NCBI RefSeq assembly: GCF_019397265.1
Contig: NZ_CP068985.1
Span: forward strand, 1,964,501 to 2,028,500
DNA from: Nonomuraea coxensis DSM 45129
GTDB lineage: Bacteria > Actinomycetota > Actinomycetes > Streptosporangiales > Streptosporangiaceae
Length of the DNA stretch: 64,000 nt
Direction: 5' to 3'
Each line of letters opens with the position of its first letter. The stretch's first letter is position 1. Below are positions 49,104 to 58,330 of this stretch, piece after piece. The notes below the pieces were generated by a model. The model searched no databases. It saw nothing but the letters and a program-made list of their open reading frames with translations, and was not told the origin of the DNA. The position numbers and the translations under genes are program-made.

Positions 49104-50014
49104 TGCTGTTCAACAGATATCGCCGTGGGCTGTTCATCACCTCGTTCCTGGCAGCCCCGGTGATTCTCTACCTGGTCTACGTGATCTCGCCGTACGCCCA
49201 GGCGTTCTACATCGCGACGACCGACTGGCGGGGCGTGACGGCCACGCCCGCCTTCATCGGCCTGGACAACTTCGTCCGGCTCTTCGGCGACGACATCTTC
49301 TGGAAGGCCGTCACGCACAACGCGGCCCTGCTGGTGCTGCTGCCGCTGATCACGATCGTCATCGCGTTGTTCTTCGCCTTCCTGCTCAACGTGGGCGGCG
49401 CCCAGGGCCTGACCGGCATCCGCGGGTCGAAGTTCTACCGCGTGGTGTTCTTCTTCCCGCAGGTGCTCGCCGTCGCCGTGGTGGCGGTGCTGTTCCAGCA
49501 GGTGTTCCGGCCGGACGGCAGCGGCATGCTCAACGGCCCGCTCATGGCGCTCGGCGTCAGGCCGATCGGGTTCCTGTCGGACCCCGACGTGGCGTTCTGG
49601 TCGGTGCTCGGCGTCATGGTGTGGCAGGCCGTCGGCTTCTACGTCGTGCTGTTCTCGGCGGGCCTGGCGAGCATCCCCCGGGACATGTTCGAGGCGGCGC
49701 AGATCGACGGCGCCGGCCGGCTCAGCCTCTTCTTCCGCATCACGCTCCCGCTGCTCTGGGACACCGTCCAGGTCGCCTGGGTCTACCTCGGCATCCTCGC
49801 CCTGGACGTGTTCGCGATCGTGTGGGTGATGACCGACCAGCACGGCGGCCCCGACTGGTCGACCACGGTCATGGCCGCCGAGATCTACCGCAACGCCTTC
49901 CAGTACTTCCGCTTCGGCTACGCCTCCGCCCTCGGCGTGATGATGTTCTTCTTCATCGTCGGGTTCGCCGTCCTGTCGCTGCGCCTGTCCCGGCGCGAAC
50001 GAATCGAGTACTAG
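49103..50014 (+). CDS. ngcF: ABC sugar permease (NgcF type)
   Basis: 303 residues, MalF-like permease with about six membrane helices (LFITSFLAAPVILYLVYVI, AALLVLLPLITIVIALFFAF and others). The EAA loop is MFEAAQIDGAGRLSLFFRITLPLL, the site for the ATPase. Partner of NgcG in GlcNAc/chitobiose import. Translationally coupled with ngcE. No ATPase gene in the cluster; a shared MsiK-type ATPase elsewhere is expected. Confidence 0.88.
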   Translation: MLFNRYRRGLFITSFLAAPVILYLVYVISPYAQAFYIATTDWRGVTATPAFIGLDNFVRLFGDDIFWKAVTHNAALLVLLPLITIVIALFFAFLLNVGGAQGLTGIRGSKFYRVVFFFPQVLAVAVVAVLFQQVFRPDGSGMLNGPLMALGVRPIGFLSDPDVAFWSVLGVMVWQAVGFYVVLFSAGLASIPRDMFEAAQIDGAGRLSLFFRITLPLLWDTVQVAWVYLGILALDVFAIVWVMTDQHGGPDWSTTVMAAEIYRNAFQYFRFGYASALGVMMFFFIVGFAVLSLRLSRRERIEY

Positions 50015-50016
50015 AG

Positions 50017-50937
50017 ATGAGCACGACGACGACGTCATGGACGGTGGCGAACTCGCGCAGGCTCGCCCGCCGGGAGCGCAGGAGGCGGCTCGGTCCGCTG
50101 GGCGTGCTCACGCACGTGGCGCTGCTGGTCTGGACGCTGCTGGTGATCGTGCCGATGGTGTGGACGTTCCTGGCGTCGGTCAAGAGCGAGGACGAGATCT
50201 TCGGCGACGCCTGGTCGCTGCCTGCCGCCCTGCGCTGGGACAACTTCGCGCGGGCCTGGGAGCAGGCGCACATCGGGCAGTACATGCTGAACAGTGTGGT
50301 CGTGGTGGCGTTCAGCACGTTCGGCACGATGCTCGTCGGGTCGATGGCGGCGTACGTGCTGGCCCGCTACCCCTTCCGCGGCAACCGGGCGATCTACCTG
50401 CTGTTCGTCTCGGGCCTGGCCTTCCCCGTCTACCTGGCGCTGACGCCGCTGTTCTTCGTCGTCCAGAACATGGGCAACGTGCCGGTCGTCGGGCCGTTCA
50501 TCGGGCTCAACACGCACGCCGGGCTCGTGCTGGTGTACATCGCGTACTCGATGCCGTTCACCGTCTTCTTCCTGTCGGCCTTCTTCCGTACGCTGCCGAC
50601 GGCGGTGGGGGAGGCGGCCATGGTGGACGGGGCCTCGCACACGCGGGTGTTCTTCCAGATCATGCTGCCGATGGCGCGGCCGGGCATCGTCAGCATCACG
50701 ATCTTCAACGTGCTGGGCCAGTGGAACCAGTACCAGCTCCCGCTGGTGCTGCTCCAGGAGCGGGACAAATGGGTGCTCACGCAGGGCATCGCCGACATCT
50801 CGACCGCCGCCGGCTACGACCAGGACTGGTCGGCCCTGTTCGCCGCCCTGACCCTGGCCATCCTGCCGATGCTGGTCGTCTACACGGTCTTCCAGCGCCA
50901 GATCCAGGCCGGCCTGACCGCGGGTGCGGTGAAATAG
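50017..50937 (+). CDS. ngcG: ABC sugar permease (NgcG type)
   Basis: 306 residues, MalG-like permease. Basic N-terminus (RRLARRERRRRLG), then about six helices (LTHVALLVWTLLVIVPMVWTF at first). EAA loop: GEAAMVDGASHTRVFFQIMLPMARPGI. The last gene of the importer operon, two bases after ngcF. Transcription ends at the strong hairpin that starts at its stop codon. Confidence 0.88.
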   Translation: MSTTTTSWTVANSRRLARRERRRRLGPLGVLTHVALLVWTLLVIVPMVWTFLASVKSEDEIFGDAWSLPAALRWDNFARAWEQAHIGQYMLNSVVVVAFSTFGTMLVGSMAAYVLARYPFRGNRAIYLLFVSGLAFPVYLALTPLFFVVQNMGNVPVVGPFIGLNTHAGLVLVYIAYSMPFTVFFLSAFFRTLPTAVGEAAMVDGASHTRVFFQIMLPMARPGIVSITIFNVLGQWNQYQLPLVLLQERDKWVLTQGIADISTAAGYDQDWSALFAALTLAILPMLVVYTVFQRQIQAGLTAGAVK

Positions 50938-50969
50938 GCCGGGCGCGCGGTCGGCCCGCGCGCCCGGCC
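50937..50969. terminator. Perfect 14-bp stem hairpin between ngcG and metE
   Basis: Arm 1 (50937-50950) and arm 2 (50956-50969) are perfectly complementary (GGCCGGGCGCGCGG and its complement) around a 5-base loop. It sits between convergent genes and can terminate both. No T-tract follows. Confidence 0.8.
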
Positions 50970-50996
50970 GCCCCCGCGGCTGTCCCCTGGCCCGGC

Positions 50997-53168
50997 TCAG
51001 GCCGGGGACAGCCCGGCGCGCAGGCGGCGGGCGGCCGTTACCACGTTGGTGAGCGCCGCCTCCACCTGCTCGTACGTCCGCGTCTTCAGCCCGCAGTCCG
51101 GGTTGACCCACACCCGGCCGGCCGGCAGCGCCCGCAACGTCCTGCGCAGCAGCTCCTCGACCTCCTCCGCCGGCGGCACCCGGGGCGAGTGGATGTCGTA
51201 GACGCCCGGCCCGAGCCCGCGCCCGAACCCCTCCACCGCCCCCAGGATGCGCGCCCCCGACCGGGCCGACTCGATGGTGGTCACGTCGGCGTCCAGCCCG
51301 TCGATCGCGGCCAGGATCTGGTCGGCGTCCGAGTAGCACAGGTGCGTGTGGATCTGCGTGCTGTCCCCGGCCCCCGATGTGGCCCTCCGGTACGCCGCCA
51401 CCGCCCACTCCAGGTACTCCTCCTGCGCCGCCCGCCGCAGCGGCAGCAGCTCGCGCAGCGCCGGCTCGTCCACCTGGATGATCGGCAGCCCGGCCGCCTC
51501 CAGGTCGGCCACCTCCTCCCTGACGGCCTCCGCGACCTGGAACACCACGTCCCGCAGCGGCAGGTCGTCGCGGCGGAACGACCAGGCCACGATCGTCACC
51601 GGCCCGGTCAGCATGCCCTTGACCGGCTTGTCCGTCAGCGACCGCGCGTGCTCCGCCCACCGGACGGTGATCGGCGCGGGCCGGCGCACGTCGCCGTGCA
51701 GGATCGGCGGCCGGGTGCAGCGCGAGCCGTAGGACTGGACCCAGCCGTTCCTGGTGACGGCGAAGCCGTCGAGGCGCTCGGCGAAGTACTGCACCATGTC
51801 GTTGCGCTCGGGCTCGCCGTGCACGAGGACGTCCAGGCCGAGCCGTTCCTGCAGCCGGATCACCCGCTCGATCTCGGCGGCGACGCGCCGCTCGTAGGCG
51901 TCCTCGGTGAGGGTGCCCGCCGCGACGGCGGCGCGGGCCGCGCGCAGCTCCCCGGTCTGCGGGAACGAGCCGATCGTCGTCACCGGCAGCGGCGGCAGCC
52001 CGAGGCGCGCGGCCTGCGCCGCCGCCCGCACCGGGTAAGGGGACCGGCCCCCGTCGGGCGGCGGCACGGGCAGCGCCACGGACGGCCCGCTCTCTCGCGG
52101 CCCGGACGCGGGCAGGTCGTCCAGCGCTCCCGCCAGGGCGACGACCTCGGCCACCTTCTGGTCGGCGAACGCGAGGCGGGCCCGCAGCGCCGGATCCAGC
52201 TCCGGCTCGTCCGCCAGGTCGTGGGGGACGTGCAGCAGCGAGCACGACGTGCTCACCACGACCCGCTCCGCCCCGGTCGCGGACAGGGCCGCCAGCGTCG
52301 CGAGCGCCCGCTCCGGCGGGGTCCGCCACACGTCCCGCCCGGACACCACGCCCGCGACCACGGTCTTCCCCGCCAGGTCCACGGCGGGGACGCCGCCCCG
52401 TACCAGGTCCAGGCCGATCGCCTCCACCGGCGTGGCCGCCAGCGCGGGCAGCGCCGCGCCCGGCTCGCCGAAGTACGACGCCACGAACAGCCGGGGCCGC
52501 GCCCGCACCGCGCCCAGCCGCTCGTAGGCGGCGCGCACGGCGGCCAGCTCCTCCGGCGTCCGGTCGGCCGCGAGCGCGGGCTCGTCGAGCTGCGCCCAGG
52601 CCACGCCCTCGGCGGCCAGCTCGCCGAGCAGCTGCTCGTAGAGGGGAAGCACGTCGTCCAGCCGGTCGAGCGCCCCGGCGAGCAGCAGGAACGTCACCGG
52701 GCCCACGAACACCGGCCGGGTCTCGTAACCGAGGGCGCGCGCCTCCCGGATCTCGCCGAGCGGCTTGGCGGCGTCCAGCTTGAACGCCGTGTCCGGGCCG
52801 AGCTCGGGGACGAGGCAGTGGTAGTTCGTGTCGAACCACTTCGTCATGCGCAGCGGCGCGAGCCCGTCGGTGCCCCTCGCCATCGCGAAGTAGGGGTCGG
52901 CGGCCTCCCTGTAGCGCTCCGGCACCGCGCCCAGCAGCACCGCCGTGTCGAGCACGTGGTCGTACAGGGAGAAGGTGTTGGACGGCAGCCCCTCCAGCCC
53001 CAGCCCGGCCAGCCTGCGCCAGGTCCGCGCGCGCAGCTCCGCCCCGGCCCGCTCCAGCTCGGCCCGCGTGCTCCGCCCGTCCCAGTACGACTCCAGCGCC
53101 CGCTTCAGCTCCCTGCGCGGACCGATCCGCGGATATCCCAGCACGGTGGACGTCGGAAACGGCGACAT
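50997..53168 (-). CDS. metE: Cobalamin-independent methionine synthase
   Basis: 723 residues, about the usual MetE length. N-terminal half: [26 protein letters not shown] and the folate-binding half. C-terminal catalytic half: [67 protein letters not shown] and [10 protein letters not shown], which give the His, Cys and Cys zinc ligands. It transfers a methyl group from methyltetrahydrofolate polyglutamate to homocysteine. A LysR gene is divergent 89 bases away. I see no cobalamin riboswitch in this short gap, so control is probably by the LysR protein. Confidence 0.95.
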   Translation of the reverse strand: MSPFPTSTVLGYPRIGPRRELKRALESYWDGRSTRAELERAGAELRARTWRRLAGLGLEGLPSNTFSLYDHVLDTAVLLGAVPERYREAADPYFAMARGTDGLAPLRMTKWFDTNYHCLVPELGPDTAFKLDAAKPLGEIREARALGYETRPVFVGPVTFLLLAGALDRLDDVLPLYEQLLGELAAEGVAWAQLDEPALAADRTPEELAAVRAAYERLGAVRARPRLFVASYFGEPGAALPALAATPVEAIGLDLVRGGVPAVDLAGKTVVAGVVSGRDVWRTPPERALATLAALSATGAERVVVSTSCSLLHVPHDLADEPELDPALRARLAFADQKVAEVVALAGALDDLPASGPRESGPSVALPVPPPDGGRSPYPVRAAAQAARLGLPPLPVTTIGSFPQTGELRAARAAVAAGTLTEDAYERRVAAEIERVIRLQERLGLDVLVHGEPERNDMVQYFAERLDGFAVTRNGWVQSYGSRCTRPPILHGDVRRPAPITVRWAEHARSLTDKPVKGMLTGPVTIVAWSFRRDDLPLRDVVFQVAEAVREEVADLEAAGLPIIQVDEPALRELLPLRRAAQEEYLEWAVAAYRRATSGAGDSTQIHTHLCYSDADQILAAIDGLDADVTTIESARSGARILGAVEGFGRGLGPGVYDIHSPRVPPAEEVEELLRRTLRALPAGRVWVNPDCGLKTRTYEQVEAALTNVVTAARRLRAGLSPA

Positions 53169-53257
53169 CTTGCCCTCGGCTTCCTCTTCGGCGAACGAGT
53201 GAACGACTGATCGCCGTGATCGTGCCGACCCGAGGTCCGGTCGTGCACGATGGATCG

Positions 53258-54118
53258 ATGCTGCTTATGCTCAGGGAGATCCACTGCTTCACCCGGGTCG
53301 CCGCCCGGCTCAGCTTCTCGGCCGCCGCCGCCGACCTGGGCATGTCGCAGCCGGCGATGAGCCAGGCCATCACCCGCCTGGAGCGCGCCGCCGGGGTCCG
53401 CCTCTTCGAGCGCTCGGCCCGCGAGGTACGCCTCACCGCGGCGGGCAAGGCCCTGCTGCCCTACGCCGAGCAGGCGCTGGAGTCGGCCGCCGCGTTCACC
53501 GCCGAGGCCGCCAGGCTCGCCCGCCCGACCATTCACCTGGCTTATCCACCGCTCGTCGGCACGCTCGCCGCCCGCGTCGTCCGCCGCCTGGCCGGGCGCG
53601 GCCCGTCGATGGGGCCGTCGATCGGGGTGGAACTGCGGGCCGCCGGCCGTGCCGAGGCCGCGCGGGCGCTGGCCGCGGGCGAGGTCTCCGCGGCCATCCT
53701 CGCCACGCCGGCGCCGGCCGCGTTCGTCACGGCGGCGCGCTTCCACGTGACCGTCGACCACGTGGCCGTGCCCGCCGGGCACCGCCTGGCCGCCCGCCCC
53801 CGGCTGGTCCCGGACGACCTGGCGGGCCAGACCCTGCTCACCCCCTCCGCCCGCCCGTGGGCCGGGCTGCCCGGCCACGCGCGGCTGGTGCCCGACGACG
53901 ACTTCGCCGCCGGCCTCGACCTGGTGGCCGCCGGCGCGGGCGTGCTGCCGATCCCGCAGCTCCTGGTCCGCGCCGTGCGCAGGGACGACGTGCGCTTCGT
54001 GCCGCTGGAGGCGGGGGAGCTGCGGATCACGTACGCGCTGGCGTGGTCGAGGGAACGGGTGACGCCCGAGCTCATGGCCCTGGTGCAGGCCGTCCAGGAC
54101 GCCCTGTGGACCAGGTAG
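53258..54118 (+). CDS. LysR-family regulator, probable controller of metE
   Basis: 286 residues. [63 protein letters not shown]. The effector domain ends in [26 protein letters not shown] 53258 (or 53267) fits the family's N-terminus better than the GTG at 53216. Divergent from metE in MetR-like arrangement; effector and site are unproven. The 3' end lies six bases from the pentapeptide-repeat gene. Confidence 0.87.
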   Translation: MLLMLREIHCFTRVAARLSFSAAAADLGMSQPAMSQAITRLERAAGVRLFERSAREVRLTAAGKALLPYAEQALESAAAFTAEAARLARPTIHLAYPPLVGTLAARVVRRLAGRGPSMGPSIGVELRAAGRAEAARALAAGEVSAAILATPAPAAFVTAARFHVTVDHVAVPAGHRLAARPRLVPDDLAGQTLLTPSARPWAGLPGHARLVPDDDFAAGLDLVAAGAGVLPIPQLLVRAVRRDDVRFVPLEAGELRITYALAWSRERVTPELMALVQAVQDALWTR

Positions 54119-54124
54119 GGGCGC

Positions 54125-54796
54125 CTAGAGGACGGTGATGCCGCGGGCGGCGAGGATGGCGTTGGCCTGGGCCTGGTTGATCACCGCGCCCGCGAAGGCG
54201 CGCAGCTTGGCGTCGTCGGGCTGCCCGAGGTCGGCGCCCCGCAGGTCGGCCTTGGCGAACGTGGTGCCGAGCAGCCGGGTGCCGATGAAGCGGCAGTCGC
54301 TGAAGGTGGCGCCGGTGAAGTCGCAGCCCGACAGGTCGGCGTCGTCGAAGCGCACGCCCTCGACCAGCTCGCCGCGCAGCGAGCAGCCGCCGAGGTTGGC
54401 GAGCGTGAGGTTTGAGCGGGCCAGCCGGAAGCCGGTGCCGCGCGAGGCGGTCAGCGAGGCGCCGATCATGCGGCAGCCGGTGAAGGAGGCGTCGGTGAGC
54501 AGCGCCCCGGCGAACTGGGCCGACGACAGGTCGACGTCGGTGAAGGCGGCGTCGATGAGGTCGGCGTCGGTGAAGCGGACGCGCATCCCGCCCCCGCCGG
54601 TGAACACCGCCCCGTCGAGATCGGCCCGGCGGAAGTCGGTCTGGTCGAGCACGCACGAGTCGAAGACGGCCCCGCCCAGCGAGGCGCCCCACAGGTCGGT
54701 CTCGGTGAGGTCGCAGCCTCGGAAGACATGCGGCTCGCCGGAGGGCAGCCGCTCGCTCAGCGCCTTGCGGGAGAGGTCCTCGCCGTCGAACTCCAC
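54125..54796 (-). CDS. Pentapeptide-repeat protein
   Basis: 223 residues. Repeats of A(D/N)LxX type cover the centre: CDLTETDLWGASLGGAVFDSC, FRRADLDGAVF, ADLIDAAFTDVDLSSAQFAGALLTDASF, LARSNLTLANLGGCSLRGE, DDADLSGCDFTGATFSD. They form a right-handed quadrilateral beta-helix. Many such proteins mimic DNA and bind gyrase, but this cannot be told from sequence. C-terminal helical cap DAKLRAFAGAVINQAQANAILAARG. Follows the nagZ-like gene by three bases on the same strand. Confidence 0.88.
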   Translation of the reverse strand: MEFDGEDLSRKALSERLPSGEPHVFRGCDLTETDLWGASLGGAVFDSCVLDQTDFRRADLDGAVFTGGGGMRVRFTDADLIDAAFTDVDLSSAQFAGALLTDASFTGCRMIGASLTASRGTGFRLARSNLTLANLGGCSLRGELVEGVRFDDADLSGCDFTGATFSDCRFIGTRLLGTTFAKADLRGADLGQPDDAKLRAFAGAVINQAQANAILAARGITVL

Positions 54797-54799
54797 GGC

Positions 54800-56362
54800 T
54801 CAGAGCCTACCGGTCAGCACCTCCGCCGCCGCCTGCCCGCAGACCCGGGCCGAGCCGTACGTGGCGACGTGCGCCGCGCCGAGGTCGGCCCGCGCGGGCA
54901 GGCCCATCTCCACCACGACCGCGTCGGGGCGGGCGCTCAGCAGGTGCCGCAGTGCCTCGCCCTGCCAGGCGTAGCGGTGGGCGTCGCGCACGGCGATCAC
55001 CAGCGGGCGGCCGGTCGCCGCGCCGAGCAGGCGCTCCAGCGCCGCGCCCGTCGCCTCGGCGGCGGTCAGCCGGGCGACGGTGGTGCCGGGCAGCAGGCGC
55101 GACAGCGGCTCGCCGACGCCCCACGGGGTGCCCTTGTCGATGGCGAGGTTCATCTCGGGCGCCAGCTCCACGACGGACGCCGGTCCGGACAGCGGCAGCA
55201 CCGGGGCGGTGGAGCGGCGGGTCACCCGCACGGCCCGCCGGGCCGCCACCAGCCCCAGCTCACTCCCCGGCCCCGGCCCTCCGCCCGGCCCCGGCCCTCC
55301 GTCCGGCCCCGGCACGCCGTCCGGGGAGCCGGTCCGGGAGCCGGTCCCGGATGTCAGGGTGCCGCCCGAGGAGGTGGCGGCCCAGGTCGCCAGCTCGCGG
55401 ACCCGGCGTGCGGCGTCGGCCAGCCGCTCCTCGGGCAGCAGTCCGCCGGCCACGGCGGCGGCGACGGCGTCGCGGATCTCCACGGCCGTCGCCTCGTCGG
55501 CCCGCTCTCCGCCGACGCAGATCGCGTCCGCCCCGGCGGCGATGGCGCGGGCGGCGGCGCCCCCGATCCCGTACGCCCCTGACACGGCCGCCATCTCGAT
55601 GCCGTCGGTCACGATCACGCCGTCGAAGCCCAGCTCCTCGCGGAGCAGCCCGGTGAGCAGCTTGGGGCTGAGCGTGGCGGGCAGCTCGGCGTCGTACGAC
55701 GGCACGAGCAGGTGCCCCGTCATGACGGTCCTGACGCCCTCCTTGATCGCCTCCCGGAACGGCAGCAGCGCGTCCTCGACGCCGTCGCCCGCGACCACGG
55801 GCACGCCGTGGTGCGAGTCGACCGAGGTGTCGCCGTGCCCGGGGAAGTGCTTGGCGCAGGCCGCCACGCCCGCCGCCTGCAGCCCCCGGACGAACGCCCG
55901 CGTGTGCCGCGCGACCAGCTCAGGGTCCGCGCCGAACGCCCGCAGCCCGATGACCGGGTTGTCCGGGTTGGCGTTGACGTCGGCGGACGGCGCGAAGTCG
56001 ACGGTGATCCCGGCCCTCGCGAGGTCCGCGCCGAGGTCGCGGGCGACGGCCTCGGTCAGGGCCTCGTCGTCCACGACGCCGAGCGCGTACGCGCCGGGCC
56101 TGCTGCTGCCGCGCGCGACCTCCAGGCGGGTGACCTCGCCGGACTCCTCGTCGGTGCCGACCAGCACCAGGGGGTTCTCGGCGCGCAGCCCGGCGGTGAG
56201 CCGGGCGAGCTGTTCGGGGTCGGCGATGTTGCGTGAGAACAGCGCGACGCCGGCCAGCCCCTCGCCGAGCCTGCGGCGGAGCCAGTCGGGTGGCGTCCGC
56301 CCGGTGAAGCCCGGGAAGAGGACGGCGTCGGCGAGGCGCAGCAGGTCACCGCTCTGTGGCAT
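54800..56362 (-). CDS. nagZ: Glycoside hydrolase family 3, NagZ-type beta-N-acetylglucosaminidase
   Basis: 520 residues. GH3 TIM barrel: VALFSRNIADPEQLARLTAGL, LVLVGTDEESGEVTRLE, ACAKHFPGHGDTSVDSHHGVP (the NagZ-specific His-Asp dyad motif KHFPGHG...DSH) and nucleophile Asp in GVIVTDGIEM. A C-terminal domain follows a Gly/Pro-rich linker (GPDGGPGPGGGPGPG, about residue 350). NagZ removes GlcNAc from cell-wall muropeptides or chitin fragments. No signal peptide, so cytoplasmic. A 19-base inverted repeat precedes it; amino-sugar control is likely. Downstream pentapeptide gene may be co-transcribed. Confidence 0.87.
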   Translation of the reverse strand: MPQSGDLLRLADAVLFPGFTGRTPPDWLRRRLGEGLAGVALFSRNIADPEQLARLTAGLRAENPLVLVGTDEESGEVTRLEVARGSSRPGAYALGVVDDEALTEAVARDLGADLARAGITVDFAPSADVNANPDNPVIGLRAFGADPELVARHTRAFVRGLQAAGVAACAKHFPGHGDTSVDSHHGVPVVAGDGVEDALLPFREAIKEGVRTVMTGHLLVPSYDAELPATLSPKLLTGLLREELGFDGVIVTDGIEMAAVSGAYGIGGAAARAIAAGADAICVGGERADEATAVEIRDAVAAAVAGGLLPEERLADAARRVRELATWAATSSGGTLTSGTGSRTGSPDGVPGPDGGPGPGGGPGPGSELGLVAARRAVRVTRRSTAPVLPLSGPASVVELAPEMNLAIDKGTPWGVGEPLSRLLPGTTVARLTAAEATGAALERLLGAATGRPLVIAVRDAHRYAWQGEALRHLLSARPDAVVVEMGLPARADLGAAHVATYGSARVCGQAAAEVLTGRL

Positions 56363-56374
56363 GCCCTCGAATCT

Positions 56375-56393
56375 AATAGGAAAGTTTCTTATT
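56375..56393. promoter_or_regulatory. 19-base inverted repeat before nagZ
   Basis: AATAGGAAAGTTTCTTATT: GAAA-G-TTTC flanked by AATA/TATT, symmetric except one pair and the centre. It lies 12 bases upstream of the nagZ start and overlaps the end of fadA6. A candidate operator of an amino-sugar regulator, distinct from the KstR2-like sites. Confidence 0.65.
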
Positions 56394-57564
56394 TGCTAGA
56401 GGCATCTTCTGACGTCAGGCGTTCGATGACGGTGACGTTCGCCTGGCCGCCGCCCTCGCACATGGTCTGCAGGCCGTACCTGCCGCCGGTCCGCTCCAGC
56501 TCGTGCAGCAGCTTGACGGCCAGCACCGCGCCGGTCGCGCCGAGCGGGTGGCCGAGGGCGATCGCGCCGCCGTTCGGGTTGACCCGGGCCGGGTCCGCCC
56601 CGGTCTCCTTGATCCAGGCCAGGACGACCGGGGCGAACGCCTCGTTCACCTCGATCGCGTCGAAGTCGTCGATCGACATGCCGGTCCTGCCGAGCGCGTG
56701 CGCGGTGGCCGGGATCGGCGCGGTCAGCATGGTGATCGGGTCGTCGCCGCGGGCCGAGAGATGGTGGACGCGGGCGCGCGGGGTCAGGCCGTGGTCGCGT
56801 ACCGCGCGGGGGGAGGCGACGAGCAGGGCGGCGGCCGCGTCCGAGATCTGCGAGGCGAGCGCGGCGGTCAGCCGGCCGCCCGGGACGAGGGGCTTCAGTG
56901 CGGCCATCCGCTCCGGCGTGGTGTCGCGGCGCGGGCCCTCGTCGTCGGCCACGCCGTCGCAGGGGGCGATCTCCCGCCGGAAATATCCGGCGTCGATGGC
57001 GTGCAGGGCCCGGCGGTGCGACTCGCAGGCGTAGCGCTCCATGTCCTCGCGCGACAGGTCCCACCGCTCGGCGATCCGCTCCGCGCCGGTGAACTGGGAG
57101 ACCTCCTGGGTTCCGTACCTGGCGGCCCAGCCCTTGGAGCCGGTGAACGGGTCCGCGTGCCCGAGCGCCTGCCCGGCGAGCATGGCCGAGGAGATCGGGA
57201 TCATGCTCATGTTCTGCACGCCGCCCGCCACGACCAGGTCGCTCGTGCCCGACAGCACGGCCTGGGCGGCGAAGTGCAGCGCCTGCTGGGCCGAGCCGCA
57301 CTGGCGGTCCACCGTGACCCCGGGCACCTCCTCGGGCAGTCCGGCGGCCAGCCAGCAGGTACGGGCCACGTCCCCCGCCTGCGGGCCGACGGTGTCCACG
57401 CAGCCGAAGATGACGTCCTCGACGGCCGAGGGATCGGCGTCCACGCCGCTCATCAGCTCCTTGAGCACGTGGGCGCCGAGGTCGGCGGGATGGGTGCGGG
57501 CCAGGCCGCCGTTCCTGCGCCCGACGGGGCTGCGGACGGCGCCGACGATGTACGCCTCTCTCAT
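56389..57564 (-). CDS. fadA6: Acetyl-CoA acetyltransferase (thiolase) FadA6 of steroid ring C/D degradation
   Basis: 391 residues. Thiolase with the nucleophile Cys in VTVDRQCGSAQQALHFAAQA, VVAGGVQNMSMIPISSAM, EVNEAFAPVVLAWIKETGAD, GGAIALGHPLGATGAVL with catalytic His, and the second Cys in LQTMCEGGGQANV. The sequence follows mycobacterial FadA6 closely over its whole length (from memory). FadA6 acts in the last steps of the HIP-CoA pathway by cleaving a beta-ketoacyl-CoA. Divergent from kstR2 with a full KstR2 operator between. Its stop overlaps the nagZ operator. Confidence 0.92.
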   Translation of the reverse strand: MREAYIVGAVRSPVGRRNGGLARTHPADLGAHVLKELMSGVDADPSAVEDVIFGCVDTVGPQAGDVARTCWLAAGLPEEVPGVTVDRQCGSAQQALHFAAQAVLSGTSDLVVAGGVQNMSMIPISSAMLAGQALGHADPFTGSKGWAARYGTQEVSQFTGAERIAERWDLSREDMERYACESHRRALHAIDAGYFRREIAPCDGVADDEGPRRDTTPERMAALKPLVPGGRLTAALASQISDAAAALLVASPRAVRDHGLTPRARVHHLSARGDDPITMLTAPIPATAHALGRTGMSIDDFDAIEVNEAFAPVVLAWIKETGADPARVNPNGGAIALGHPLGATGAVLAVKLLHELERTGGRYGLQTMCEGGGQANVTVIERLTSEDASSK

Positions 57565-57571
57565 CCCGGCA

Positions 57572-57589
57572 TCCTAACAAGCGCTTGGT
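57572..57589. promoter_or_regulatory. KstR2 operator between fadA6 and kstR2
   Basis: Minus strand reads ACCAAGCGCTTGTTAGGA. It contains AACAAGCGCTTGGT (57576-57589), a full match to the mycobacterial KstR2 motif AnCAAGnnCTTGnT. A second, weaker copy (AACAAGCGATTGTG, 8 of 10 fixed positions) lies at 57628-57641, closer to the kstR2 start, so autoregulation is likely. Confidence 0.85.
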
Positions 57590-57661
57590 AAAGCGCGGAA
57601 TGCCGGATGAGCTGGGCTCGTACTGTGAACAAGCGATTGTGCGAGGGCTCATAATGGTGAC

Positions 57662-58330
57662 GTGACCACGCGAAAGAACTCCGGCAGCACCACCACACCG
57701 GCGAAGCGCCAGCGGGCCGCATCAGGCTCGGCCTCCGAGCGCCGCGACCACCTCGTCAAGCTCGCCGCGGAGCTCTTCGCGCGCAAGGGCTTCCAGGCCA
57801 CGACCGTACGCGAGATCGCCGACGAGGCGGGCATCCTCTCCGGAAGTCTCTACCACCACTTCGACTCCAAGGAGACGATCGTCGACGAGGTGCTCTCCAC
57901 CTTCCTCGACGACCTCATCGCCCGCTACCGCGCCGCCGTCGACACCAGCGCCGACCCGCGCACGGTGCTGTCGGACATGGTCCGCATCGGCTTCGGCACC
58001 CTGGAGCCCCACAGGGCCGCCATCACCGTCATGCAGAACGACTGGAACTACCTGCGCCAGTTCGAGCGCTTCAACTACCTCGTCAAGGCCGAGGACGAGG
58101 TCGAGCAGATCTGGGTCACCCAGATCAAGGCCGGCCAGGCCGCCGGGCAGTTCCGCGCCGACGTCGACCCCAAGCTCACCTACCGGATGATCCGCGACAC
58201 CATCTGGGTCGCGGTGCGCTGGTTCCGCCCGGGAGGCAGGCTCAACACCAACGGCCTGGCCGAGCACTACATCACGGTGTTGTTCGACGGTCTCGCCACC
58301 GGCGAGCGGACGACGCAGCCCCAAGGATGA
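57662..58330 (+). CDS. kstR2: TetR-family repressor KstR2
   Basis: 222 residues. HTH: RDHLVKLAAELFARKGFQATTVREIADEAGILSGSLYHHFDSKETIVDEVLSTFL, with the run AGILSGSLYHHF shared with mycobacterial KstR2. The C-terminal domain TYRMIRDTIWVAVRWFRPGGRLNTNGLAEHY also matches KstR2 (RDTxWVxVRWxRPGG). KstR2 of mycobacteria is released by HIP-CoA. An N-terminal extension rich in Ser/Thr/Lys (about 25 residues) precedes the HTH. It is the likely controller of the operator set in this window. Coupled with the next gene by ATGA. Confidence 0.92.
   Translation: MTTRKNSGSTTTPAKRQRAASGSASERRDHLVKLAAELFARKGFQATTVREIADEAGILSGSLYHHFDSKETIVDEVLSTFLDDLIARYRAAVDTSADPRTVLSDMVRIGFGTLEPHRAAITVMQNDWNYLRQFERFNYLVKAEDEVEQIWVTQIKAGQAAGQFRADVDPKLTYRMIRDTIWVAVRWFRPGGRLNTNGLAEHYITVLFDGLATGERTTQPQG

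Noticed and set aside
57654-57664. ATG at 57654 as kstR2 start
   Set aside because: It leads to an in-frame stop after three codons; GTG 57662 begins the conserved frame.
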